Below, in pieces: positions 1 to 12,703 of a DNA stretch of 37,500 bases. The DNA is taken from NCBI GenBank assembly GCA_016946835.1, contig JACVTC010000036.1:1287501-1325000 (forward strand). Direction: 5' to 3'. Made by a program: the position numbers and the translations under genes. A model generated the notes under the pieces. That model saw only the letters and a list, made by a program, of their open reading frames with translations. It did no database searches and was not told the origin of the DNA. The first letter of the stretch is position 1; each line of letters opens with the position of its first letter. This DNA is from Neocallimastix lanati (nom. inval.). Its lineage: Eukaryota > Neocallimastigomycota > Neocallimastigomycetes > Neocallimastigales > Neocallimastigaceae.

Positions 1-119
1 AATCAATAGTCAAAAAATAAAAAAATAATAAAAAAAAAATACAAATAAAAATACAGATAGAATAATCGATGTGATATATCATCAATAATCATACAAAATA
101 CAAATAAAAATATAAATAT
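1..119. other. A/T-rich left edge of window
   Basis: This is A-rich sequence carrying the same ACAAATAAAAAT-type words that begin each unit of the neighbouring 230-bp tandem repeat. It may be the degenerate tail of a further unit cut off by the window edge. No coding potential is visible. Confidence 0.4.
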
Positions 120-400
120 ATATACAAATAAAAATACAAATAAAAAAAAAGAATATATTATATTAGTATATTCTTTTTTTTTTTTTTTTTTTTTTTAAAA
201 AAAATTATTTAATGATCAAATTAAAGGATTAAATAAAAGTCAATAGTAATAACGAAATTAATCCAACCGCCAAACAAGAAGAACTTTCCATAAAAATGTA
301 ACAACATAAATTCTAAGAGTTATTAAGAAAATTTTTATAAATTAATATGAAATACAAATAAAAATAAAAATAAAAAAAAGAATATATTATATTAGTATAT

Positions 401-446
<46 letters not shown>

Positions 447-626
447 TTATTTAAAAATCAAATTAAAGGAGTAACCACGAAATTAATCCAACCGCCAAAC
501 AAGAAGAACTTTCCATAAAAATGTAACAACATAAATTCTAAGAGTTATTAAGAAAAATTTTAAAAATTAATATGAAATACAAATAAAAATAAAAATAAAA
601 ATAAAAAAAAAGAATATATTATATTA

Positions 627-689
<63 letters not shown>

Positions 690-840
690 AATTATTTAAT
701 GATCAAATTAAAGGATTAAATAAAAGTCAATAGTAATAACGAAATTAATCCGACCGCCAAACAAGAAGAACTTTCCATAAAAAAGTAACAACATAAATTC
801 AAATATATATTAAGAAAAATTTATACATTAGTTTAAATAC
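120..840. repeat. Three tandem copies of a ~230-bp repeat
   Basis: Three head-to-tail units are seen, with the word GAATATATTATATT at 151, 380 and 612 (periods 229 and 232). Each unit has an A-rich lead (ACAAATAAAAATAAA), then a foldback in which an A-run plus GAATATA pairs with TATATTC plus a T-run. Next comes a long poly-T of variable length (about 52 T in the third copy), then a higher-complexity core containing CCAACCGCCAAACAAGAAG and AACTTTCCATAAAAATGTAA. The core is nearly identical in copies 1 and 2; copy 3 has a few substitutions (CCGACCGCC) and a damaged foldback arm. Copy 2 lacks about 18 bp before the core. The family is unknown; it could be a satellite or a tandem non-autonomous element. 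Confidence 0.85.
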
Positions 841-3324
841 TAAAATAATAATATTAACAATGATAGTAAAAATAATAAAAATAAAAAATAATAAATGAAT
901 TCAGTCAATTAAAAATTAAATATATATTATTATTAATATTATTATTATTATTATTATTAGTAGTAGTAGTATTTAACATTAATTTATTATTTTTTATTTT
1001 TATTTTTATTGATAAAATTTGTTATGTAATATTTTACATAATTATATTTAAAGAAAAGTAAGATAATAAAATATTTTTTTTAGAAAATAAGAATATTCTA
1101 TGCTAAATTTTTTTTTATTAATAAATTAATATATTTTTTTCAAATAGAAATTATTTAGAGGGTTGGTTTTTATTTATCAATGGAACAATAATAAAAAAAT
1201 AATATAAATATATAACTAATTGGAATATGTATTTTTAAAAATTTTTAATTAATAATTTTCACAATATTTAGGCTGATTTAAAATGAAATATTCAAACCTT
1301 AATTAATATAAAATAATTTTTATAATCCAAACATAAATTAATGTAATAAATCAAATTTAAATCTAATGATTTTATAATATTTAACATGTAGTTTGATTTA
1401 TAAATATTAATTATATTTATAATTAATAATAAATTTTATAGCATAAATCAATGTTATATTCTTATTATTTTAAATTTATATTTTTATTTATATTTATATT
1501 TATATTTATATTTATATAGTTATTATATATTTCCTTAAATAATAATTATTAATATTTATAATTTATAATACTTAACTTTATTTAATTAGTTGTTCTCGTG
1601 ATTAAAATAAACTATTAAATGAATTTTATGTTAATTCAAACTAAATAATATAAAAATAAAGAGAAGTGCTAAGTAAATTGAATGTGTAAGAAAGTTGTTA
1701 AATAGTTTTTAAATGTGTAGTCAGGTATAATTATTTTACTTGAATAAATATATGTAATCTTAATAATAAAAATAAATAAATAAATAAATAATAATTTAAT
1801 AAATTTAATAAATAAATCCTCAACAATAGTACTAGTTTGTAAAGCATTATAAAAAAAATTTATTATTAATTATTCAAATTTTTACAAAAAATGAAATAAA
1901 ATTGAATAAGAATTCATTAAAGTTTAGTCAAAAAAGAATGTTCTAAAAAAAATTTACCATTCTCATTCTATTAATAATTATTATTATTAAAAAATACTAT
2001 TCTTTTTATTAATGTTATTATAATTATTATTGCTATTATTATTGTCATTATAATTATTTTTACTGTTATTGTTTATTATAATTATTATTGCTCTTATCAT
2101 TGTCAATTATAATTATTATTGCTATTATTATTATCAATTGTAATATATTATTGTCAATTAAAATTAATTTATTAATATTTTTATTACAATTATTATAACT
2201 TTAAATAATGGTTTATATTTTAGTTATTCTAGCTGATGAACAAAATTATAATTTTTAATAATTCTATTAAACATTGATATTAATAGTATTCATGTTAATT
2301 ATTATCATACCACTTCATTACAATTAAAAAAAATTAAATAATGTTTTTTACTTTTTATAATTATAATGATTATAATATTTATAATAATTTCAATTTAAAA
2401 TTTATAAAAAAAAAAAAAAAATAAATAAAAAAACATTATTGTATAATCATAAAAAAAAAAAAAAAAATAAAATTACAATAATAATAAAAAAATAAAGGAT
2501 TAAGACTGAAATATTTTTAATTATAATATGTCAAAATAAAAATCATATTTAAAGATTTAAGAATATATTTAAAAAAATTAGTTCATATTCAAATATGTAA
2601 AGAGAAAAGAAAACTTATTTATTATTATTATTATTATTATTTTTATCTTTCATTAATTAATTTTTTTTTTTCTTTCATAAATTAATTTTTTTTAATGATT
2701 TTATTTATTATTATTTTTTTTTAATAATAATTTAAGATAATTTTTAATTTTATCTTTTATTTTTATTTTTATTTTTATTTTTTTTTGTTTGAGATGAATT
2801 GTTCTTTTCCAGATTAAAAATAATCTCATTTTCATAAAAAAAAAAAAAAAAGAAAATTAAAATCTTTGATTCACCAATGAATATGTTAATTTCAAGATAA
2901 TTGAAACTATTTTTTTTTTTAAAAAAAAAATTTAAAAAAAATTAAAAAAAAAGAATATTCTATTTTTAGCAACTTTAAATTTTTTTAAAAAATAAAATAA
3001 AATAGTTGAAATAAAATACAGATTAAAAAAATTAACATAAAATTAAAAATGTAAATAAAAATATAAATAAAATGTAAATAAAAATATAAATAAATTATAA
3101 ATAGAAAATAAATATTATTATTAAATTATATTAAAAATTAATATTGTTACTTTGGAAAATTTATTTTATAAGAAAATATATTATTTTATTAAAAAAAAAA
3201 AACTTTTTTTTTTTTTTTTTTTTTTTTTCTTTAAAAGATACATTATTGATAATTTAGATTAAATTAATTATTATTATTATTATTATTATTATTTAAATTA
3301 TATACATATATATATTTTTCTGCT

Positions 3325-3364
<40 letters not shown>

Positions 3365-3945
3365 TTTTATTTATTTTTTTTTTAAAAAAAGATTATTCTA
3401 TTAATTTATACTATGATGAAAATAAGTTACTTCATCCTTTTTTTTTTTTTTTTTCTTTAAAAAAAATGCAGAATAATTAATAAAATTTTGTGATCTCATC
3501 AATAGGATTAAATAATTAATAAGAGTTATAATAATAATTATAACAAATAAAAAAATATATATTCTAATTCAATATTCTATTATAATATATTAAATAATTA
3601 TATTGCATAATAGTGTAGTTTAAATAAACTTTAAGCTAGAACAACTACTAGAAGAATTTTCTATAAAATAAGTATCAGAATTACCGCCAATGAATTAGTT
3701 AATAATATTATATTTAATTGATAAAAACTATTACAGTATTGATTTTAAAAATTATGATTGTAATTATTATTATTATTATAATTATTATAATTATTATATT
3801 GTAATTATTATAGTTAATTTATTATTATTATTATAGTTGTTATAATTATTATAATTATTGAAATTATAAATTTCAGTTTTATTATTATTATTATTGAAAT
3901 TATTGTTATATATATTTGTTATTAAACTATTATTTTTAATTATAA
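841..3945. other. Intergenic A/T-rich sequence, no gene seen
   Basis: This stretch is almost entirely A/T. It holds short ATT/TAT microsatellites (around 930-960, 2000-2160 and 3260-3290), homopolymer runs (T-runs near 3205-3228 and 3330-3363, A-runs near 2406 and 2450) and scattered GAATATTC palindromes (1091 and 2953). Open frames in it encode only Ile/Tyr/Phe/Asn low-complexity strings. I see no RNA gene. Confidence 0.7.
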
Positions 3946-4272
3946 TAATTATTGTTAATTGTTATTATTGTAGTTTAATTATTTTTTATTATTTTATTAT
4001 TAATTATTATTATTGTAGTTTAATTATTTTTTATTATTTTATCATTTATTATTATTATTATTGTAGTTTAATTATTTTTTATTATTTTATTATTAATTAT
4101 TATTATTGTAGTTTAATTATTTTTTATTACTTTATATTATTATTGTAGTTTAATTATTTTTTATTATTTTATTATTAATTATTATTATTGTAGTTTAATT
4201 ATTTTTTATTATTTTATTATTAATTATTATTATTGTAGTTTAATTATTTTTTATTATTTTATTATTTATTAT
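3946..4272. repeat. 45-bp tandem repeat, seven copies
   Basis: The word GTAGTTTAATTATTTTTTAT recurs at 3970, 4015, 4063, 4108, 4145, 4190 and 4235, giving spacings of 45, 48, 45, 37, 45 and 45. Units are separated by an ATT-rich spacer. Because 45 is a multiple of three, the plus strand stays open for 84 codons (3894-4148) with a repeated Tyr/Cys/Ser-Leu-Ile-Ile-Phe pattern. I regard that as a by-product of the repeat, not a gene. Confidence 0.9.
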
Positions 4273-5292
4273 TAATGTTTTTAACTGTCCAAAAAAAAAA
4301 AAAAAATAGTTATTAAATAAATCAAGAAAAAATAAGTATTAAATAAATAACTATATAAAATATTATAAAAAAAAATAATAACAACTACTCATTAAATAAA
4401 TAACTAAATAGAATATTTGAAAAAAAAATTTTTTTTATTTTTCATTAAATAAATACTATACTATAACAGTGGCATTACTTTAATAGTATTATATTAATAT
4501 TATAATTATTTTTATTTCAAATTAAAATGTTTTAAAACTTTTTATTTTTTATTTTTTAATTTTATTTTATTTTGTTTTATTATACTTTATTATTTTTTTT
4601 TTAGAATAATATAAATTTAAAGCAATCTTATCATATAAAATAATTTCATTTTTTATAATATCTCTAATATGTAACTTTTTTTTTTTTTTTTTTTTTTTTA
4701 TTTTATTTTATTTATTTATTTATTTAAAAAAAAAAAAGTTATATATTAAACATTTAATTTAAATTTAATGTTAAAAAATCAATTATATATATATATAATA
4801 GAAAATATACTATTTTATTAATAAATATAATTAATAAAAAAAAAAAAAATGAAAAAAAAAATTATATTTAATTAAATAATAATTATTAATTAATTAATTA
4901 ATTTGATATTTCTTGTACAATGGCTAGATATTTGGCCAGTTTAATTATGTTAAAAATAATTTTAATTAAAGAGATTAATTATATATTAATAATAATAATA
5001 ATAATTATAATAATAATAATAGATTTTAAAACTATATTATATACAATAGAAAATATATAAAATATATAAAATATTAAAATATAAAATATTAAAACATAAA
5101 ATATAATATATAAAATATAAAATGTAAAATATATAAAATGTAAAATATGTAAAATATAAAATATGAAATATAAAAAATAAAAAATAAAATATAAAAATAT
5201 AAAATATGAAATTTAATTTATCATTTCATTATTTAATTATTTCATCTAATAATTAATTTGAACTTATATGTATATGTATATAATATTCTAAC

Positions 5293-5328
<36 letters not shown>

Positions 5329-5579
5329 TTCATTAATGCTTAAATAATCTCAATGATTAAACTATAATTAATAATTATTTATCATTATTCATAGAAAAAA
5401 AAAAAAAAAAAAATTAATTTAATTGAAGTATACTTTACGAAAAACCTAATCTTTGAGATGAAATATTCTATTTTCCATATATTATTATTATTATTATTAT
5501 TATTATTTATATATGTATATATTCATTATGAAATATACTATATAACGATCAATAAAAAATTTACTTTATTATTATTATA

Positions 5580-5618
<39 letters not shown>

Positions 5619-6376
5619 TTTTTTGCATGTTCAATTGTTTCATCAGGAAAAAAAAATATAAAAATAAATTTAAAATAATAATATTTATAATAATAGTTAT
5701 AAATAGTAATTTTTTTCAAATAGTATTTTCTTTTTCTTTCTTTCTTTCTTTTTTTACAAATAGTTTTTTCTTTTTCTTTCTTTCTTTCTTTTTTTTTTTT
5801 TTTAAAAAAAAATGAAAAATGAAATAATTTTTATAAATATAATTTCTATATTAAAAGTAATTTTTTTTATAAAATAATTTTCTGTAAATTTATTATATAT
5901 ATATTAAAAGTAGTTCTTTTTTTTTTTAAATAAAAATATATAAAATTATATTAATTATGTATTGGATGTATATATCATTTATTATTAAAATAGTGTTATT
6001 AAAAATACATAATATTATTAGCATTATCATAAGTATATAATTATTATTATAAATCATAAATATCATAGCACCATTATAATTTCGTTTTGTTTATATTTTT
6101 TACTTGGTTTCATAAACTTTTTAATTAATTGAAGTTTAATGTAATTTTATTTTTATGTTTATATTTTTTAATTATTTTTTTTAATTAAATTATGGTTAAA
6201 TTAAAGTTTATTTTTAGAAAAAATAGAATATTCTATTTTAAAATTTTAATTTAATTATTAAAAAAAATTAATATAAATTTTGGTATGAAATATTAAATAT
6301 ATTTTCGTTCTTTTTTTTTTTTTTTATGCGTTAATAAAATTAGAAAAAAAATCTATAAACAATTATATTAACTTTA

Positions 6377-6430
<54 letters not shown>

Positions 6431-7459
6431 AATTTATTTAATAATAGATAATTATAAAGGAACCCTCTAAATTTAAAAACATTTTTATTATTAAATTATA
6501 ATTAATTATACTCAATAGCCAAATAATGAATATAAATCTTTTAAAAATAAAATAAAATATAAAATGAAATTAGTAAAATTATTATTTTATGCAATATTTA
6601 AAGATACTATTATTTTTACTTTAAATAAATATAAATATATCACTTTACTTTTTAACAATAATATAAATTATTATTTGTAATAAAAAAAAAAAAAAACATT
6701 TTATTATTTTACTTTTAAATTTTTTTTTAACTGATTATTTATATTAAATTCTGTTGTTCAAAATGCTGTAAAATACATTTTTACCCATTTACTTATTAAT
6801 TACTAAATTGGTTATTATATTAATTATTTGATATTTAGTATCTATTCATTAGTATTTATTAACTATTATTTCTTAGCTATCCTCTATTTATATTAATATT
6901 GTTTATTTATTATTAATTTATTTATATATATTTATATATTTATTAATTTTTAATATTATCAGTATATATTTATTTATTCATATATACATTGATTAGGTGT
7001 TATATTAATTAACTATAATATATATAAAAAATATTTATAAAGTTTTATAAATTATTTATTTTTAAAAGAAAAAAATTTTTTTCCCTTCCCATTTTAATAA
7101 ATATTCTGTATTTATATTAATTATTATTAATGATTAATTATATTATGATTATTTATTCATTATTATTTATTATTTGTTATTTTTTATTTATTATTTATTA
7201 TTTATTTATTATTTATTATTTATTATTTTATTATTTATTAATTTGTTTTTTTTTATTTATTATTTATTATTTATTTATTATTTATTATTTATTATTTATT
7301 ATTTATTATTTTATTATTTATTTATTTGATTTTAGAAAAATAGTGTTTACCATATAAAAAAAATTTTTTTTGTGATAGATATATAAAACTACTTGTTATA
7401 TTAATAAAAAGAGTCTAGATTTTCTATCCATAAAAAATACTTCTATTTTTTGTTCGTAT

Positions 7460-7493
<34 letters not shown>

Positions 7494-9284
7494 AAAAACA
7501 CAACAAATTATAAAGTTCTAAAAAAAGAAAGCTTATTGAATTATATATATATATATATATATATATATTTACTTTATTATTAAATAACATTTGTTCTTCA
7601 TTTTTAGTGTCTTCTGTCTGCTATTTTAAATGATTGAGACTTATAACGGTATATACAGTTATGATGATAATTATATTTATATTTATTAATTATTATATAT
7701 TAATTATTATGTAATTATTAATAATTAATATAAAATAACTAATAAATATAAGCAATATCATAATAATTCATTGAATTCTAACTAATGTAATAAATATAAG
7801 TAATATCATAATAATCATTGAATACTAAATATTATAACAATTAATATAAAATAAATAATAATAGTAGTAATAATCATAATTTAATATTAAATATTTATGA
7901 TTAATAAACTTTTTATTTTTATATCTTATTGTTTATTATTTATTTATGTATTTATTATTTTATTAATTTTATTATTTATTATTTATATATTTATATATTT
8001 ATATATTTATTATTTATTATTTAATTATTTAATTATTTTTTATTTAATTATTATTATTATTATTTTTATTATTATTATTATTTATTTTTTTTTTTAAAAA
8101 AAAAATAAATAATAATAATAATAAATAATAATATAATGATTATAGGTTTAAAGGAAAAAAATTAATCTTTGATTATATTTCTGTATTAAATCATTTATTA
8201 ATAAATGAAATAACTATATATAAAAAATAAAAATAAAATATTAATAATTAATAAAACAAAAACATAAAAAAAATATAAAAAAAAAATTATAAAAAAAAAT
8301 AATATAAAATATATAAAAATAAATTTATTTTATTAATAATATATTTATATATACATATATAAATATATACAAATATATATAAATATAATGTTTGTTAATT
8401 TTATAAATATATGATGGTTAAATATGAAATGAATTTCTTCAATATATCAATTAAAAATAGTATAATTTTAATATATACACATTTATAGATTGAATATAAA
8501 TATAAATATATTATCTAAGCCAATTAAATTTAATAAAAAAATCTTTGAACTTTAATAAAAATTTGAAAAAAAATTTTTTTTATCCATTTTTTTATTAAAA
8601 TTATTATTAAAATTGAAAATTTATTTTAAATTAACGTGGTACATTTTTGAAACCTTAATTTTTTTTTTCATTTTTTTTTAATTATTACTATTATTATTAT
8701 TTTATTAGTTAATAATTATTTTGTTTTTATCATTTTTAATGAATTTATTTTAATTATGTTTTTTTATCTTTTTTTGTATAATGAACAATATCAATAATAT
8801 AATATTTTGCAATGAAAAAAAATATTTATATTTTTTAAAAAAAATAAATATTATATTATTATTAAAATTTTCATCTAAAATTTAGGAACTAATTCAATAA
8901 TTTTTGTTTAAGTAAAAAAAAAAGTTATTACTCAAATATTAATAAAAAAGGATAATTCATTAAATACATTGCATGATATTAAATTCACCCGATTGGAGAA
9001 AATTTAATTACATTACTGAAAATGTTAAAAGTTTTTTTTTTATTTTTTCATCAAACATTAATATCAATATATTAATCAAATAAAATATAAATTCAATTTA
9101 ATATATAAATTCAATTTAATATAATCTATAGATATACATTCTATATTGCTTCATCTAGATTTTGAAATTTTATATTTATTTTAATTATTGATTAATATTA
9201 ATACTAAATAATATATTAAAAATTAAATATTAAATTTTTTAATATATTTTATATAAAATTAATATAAGATAAAATTAATATACA
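4273..9284. other. Intergenic A/T-rich sequence, no gene seen
   Basis: There is no supportable gene in 5 kb. Visible structure includes AAAATAT-type repeats at 5040-5215, a 30-base T-run at 5295-5324, ATT triplets at 5485-5610, a TTTC/T-rich stretch at 5726-5800, an (AT) run at 6384-6413, a short (CA) run followed by a long A-run at 7459-7498, and an (AT) run at 7541-7567. Open frames at 5627-5815, 7396-7590 and 7897-8097 are Phe/Ile/Tyr-only translations of these repeats. Confidence 0.7.
7160..7325. repeat. TTTATTA heptanucleotide-type tract
   Basis: Mostly 7-bp TTTATTA units, with occasional loss of one or three bases, give a T-rich strand of about 165 bp. It is the strand complement of the AAATAAT tracts at 12.6 and 36.5 kb, so the same repeat motif occurs at three places in the window. 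Confidence 0.8.
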
Positions 9285-9429
<145 letters not shown>

Positions 9430-9959
9430 AATTTCTAAGAATCGATTTTCTTAGAATTTATTTAAAATTTATTATCGATAACTAATTTTTTAATTTATTA
9501 TTAATAAAAAAAAAGAAAAAAATTCTCCTATTTGCTCTTGTGTTTAATTAAAATTAAAATTTATAGTTTTTTAGATTTTATATATTAACTTTATTTTCCT
9601 TTTTTTTTTATTTTAATAATATCATTATTCATCATTATTATTATGTGTATTATTAAGGTATTTTTTTATATATTTTTTTTTATTTATAAAATTAAAATAT
9701 TACTTTTCATCACTTATCATTTATTAATTAAAATTAAATGCTTATTATTTTATGAAGTAATATTTATAAAAATATATTTATTATAGATAACAATTATTAA
9801 ATTGTTTTATTTTTCTTTTCTTTAGTTTTTTAAAAAAAAAAAAAAAAAACAATTTTTTTATACTATTATTAAATTTTTTATAGATAAAAATATTTAGATA
9901 ACATAAATTGAAAAATAATAAATAATAATAATACTAAAACAAAAATTATGTCTTTAATA
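9430..9959. other. Intergenic A/T-rich sequence, nothing recognised
   Basis: Simple A/T-rich sequence starts with a small inverted repeat at about 9434-9458 (TTCTAAGAATCG facing CGATTTTCTTAGAA). No open frame of interest was seen. Confidence 0.6.
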
Positions 9960-10189
9960 ATAACAATAATAATAAAATAAAAATTTAATAATTATAAACA
10001 ATAATAATAATAATTAATAATAATAAATAATAATAATAAATAATAATTAACAACAACAATAATAATAATTAATAAATAATAATAATAATAATAATTATAA
10101 AACTAATAATAATATAACAATAATAATAATAATATAATAATAATAATAATTATAAAACTAATAATAATAATAATATAACAATAATAATA

Positions 10190-10220
<31 letters not shown>

Positions 10221-10525
10221 TATAAAACTAATAATAATAATAATAATAATATAACAATAATAATAATAATATAATAATAATAATAATAATAATAATATAA
10301 TAATAATAATAATAATTATAAAACTAATAATAATAATAATAATATAACAATAATAATAATAAAATAATAATAATAATAAATAATAATAATAAATAATAAA
10401 TAATTAACAATAATAATAATAATAATCAATAATAATAATAATAATAAATAATAATAAATAACAATAATAATAACATAATAATAATAATAATAATAAAATA
10501 ATAATAATAATAAAATAATAATAAT

Positions 10526-10557
<32 letters not shown>

Positions 10558-10705
10558 ATTAATAATAGTAAAAAATAATAATTAATAATAATAATTAATA
10601 ATAATAATAATAATTAATAATAATAATTAATAATAATAATTAATAATAATAATAATAATTAATAATAATAATTAATAATAATTAATAATAAATAATAATA
10701 GTAAA
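9960..10705. repeat. Compound (AAT)n array with higher-order repeats
   Basis: About 740 bp is built almost only from AAT triplets. Within it a longer block marked by ATTATAAAACTAATAAT recurs at about 10093, 10149, 10219 and 10314, and each block is followed by a TATAACAATAAT word. The spacings (56, 70 and 95 bp) grow through added triplets. Downstream the array changes to TTAATAATAATAAT-type blocks. One strand is nearly free of G and C. Confidence 0.9.
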
Positions 10706-12612
10706 AAAGTTTCATATTAGAGATTGAATAATAATACTAATAACTAATAAAAATTATCAAACTATAATTAATATAAATTGAAAATAATCGTATATATAAC
10801 GACAAAATTACTATTAAAATTAGAGATAATACTAATAAAAACAATATCAAAAAAAAAAGTATAAATTGTAAATTAATTTCTAGAAATTCAAATGGCTTTC
10901 TAGTCATAATTTAGTCATAAAGTTTTAAAAAAATAAAAATATTTTAGAATATTCTATAAAAATGAAATTTATTTATAAATAGAATTGATAATAATATATA
11001 TTAAAAAAAATATAATATATATATAATTAGGCTAATGTTAAAATATTTATTTGTTACCAAAAAATAAATAAATAAATAAATTAATAAATTAATAGATTAA
11101 TAAATTATATACTAATTATATAAATGAATATAAATGAAATGCGGGAAAGTCATGTAATCCTATGATTCAATGAATTTTGGGTATACATTTAACAAAATTT
11201 CTATAAATGATAAAACTTAATAAAGTTGTCAGAAGTATATTAAAAATTTGACCAACTTTTCATTTAGTTTTAATTTAATATATTATATTTTAATATATTT
11301 TAGTATATTTTAATATATTAACATTTCTATCATTTTTAAAGAAAAAAAAAAATTATTTAAATTAATATAATTTTTTTTGTCAAATTTGTATTCATTTAAT
11401 TTTGAAAATAATTTTAGAACATTCTACAAATAAGAGCATGTTAATTTTTTATTTCTACAAGTTTGAACTTTTTTTTTTTTGTATTTATTTTATTATTTTA
11501 TTATTTAATATTATTTTATTATTTTATTATTTTATTATTCAATTATTTTATTATTTAATTATTTTTATTATTTTATTATTTTTTATAATTGATACTACAG
11601 AGTTTAAATATAATTTTCAATTGTTTAATTATTATCATATCATGTCAATTATTATTGTATTTATTATACATATATAGATTTTAATATATAGTTATGATAA
11701 TTATTACTATATTATTTTCTTTATAATAAAAAAAAAATATTAAAATAAATATAAAATAAAGACTTTATTAATAAATTGAAAATAGTATATATAAACATTT
11801 TATTGTTTATTAACAATAAAAAAAAAATAAAAAATCATCAGTTTAAACAAGTATTTAAAAAATTCTTTATTAATTGTATATAATGATTTTATATTAGTGA
11901 TATAAAATTCATAGAACGGCTTGTATATATATATACAAAAAAGCTTACAACATTCTATGATGTAGTAATACTCATAGTATCACAATAAAATTTTATACCT
12001 TTTTTATTCTATATATTCTGTATTTTTAATTTTTTGTAATTGTAATGAAATTTGATCAATACAAATATTTATATATAGAATTCTCTATATTTAATTTTCT
12101 CTCTATATATAATTCTCTTTATATATATTATAATAGGATATAATAATAATTAAAATAGGAATGAATTATTAGAAGTGAAAATTCTTAATTCTATAAAAAA
12201 AAGGATTTTTTTTATCTACTAATAGAATTTTTTTTTATATAATTTAATAAAATAATGATAATAATATAAATGAACGATTTATTATAAAAAAAAAAAGATT
12301 AATACCTAATAATTATTAATAAATAATATATAATAAAAATAAAAGGAAATTAGTAAGCATGAAAATTCTTAAATCTTATAAAATTTTCCCATTAATAAAA
12401 TTTCTATATTGGTTAACTCTAAAATAATAATAAAATTGGCTCATTTATTAAAAATAATCAATAATTCGTAATAAAAATCATAAATATTAATAGTAATAGT
12501 AATAACAAAAATGATTGATATATTAAGAATAATAAATAATAATTGATAGTATGATAGTACATATAAATAATAAAAACTAATAATTAATGTATTTATTAAT
12601 ATATAATATATA
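10706..12612. other. Intergenic sequence with a more complex island at 11.14-11.27 kb
   Basis: This is mostly A/T-rich filler. Around 11,138-11,270 the composition rises (GCGGGAAAGTCATGTAATCC, then TTTTGGGTATAC and GTTGTCAGAAGTATATT). Read from the ATG at about 11,139 the plus frame is unusually peptide-like but is broken by TGA and TAA codons. This could be a decayed coding remnant, but I cannot name a family. The 91-codon frame at 11,402-11,677 is Phe/Leu/Ile low complexity and is not called. Confidence 0.45.
11910..11959. other. Foldback (nested palindrome)
   Basis: The outer arms CATAGAA (11910-11916) and TTCTATG (11953-11959) enclose a perfect 18-bp palindrome TTGTATATATATATACAA. A second small hairpin, ATACT-cat-AGTAT, lies just to the right at about 11,969-11,981. 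It could be a cruciform-forming site or the core of a short inverted-repeat element. No target duplication was recognised. Confidence 0.5.
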
Positions 12613-12703
12613 TAATAAATAATAAATAATAAATAATAAATAATAAATAATAAATAATAAATAATAAATAATAAATAATAAAATAATAAATAATAAATAA
12701 TAA
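12613..12703. repeat. (AAATAAT)n heptanucleotide tract
   Basis: About a dozen 7-bp AAATAAT units occur with one interruption where a base is missing. This is the same motif as at 36.5 kb and, inverted, near 7.2 kb. Related but irregular AATAATCAATAAT sequence continues to about 12,930. Confidence 0.85.

Noticed and set aside
120-840. CRISPR-like interpretation of the repeated units
   Set aside because: The units are about 230 bp long, head-to-tail without unique spacers, and the genome is eukaryotic.
3894-4148. 84-codon plus-strand open frame
   Set aside because: It is a translation of the 45-bp tandem repeat; only Ile/Tyr/Phe/Leu/Cys residues in a repeating pattern.
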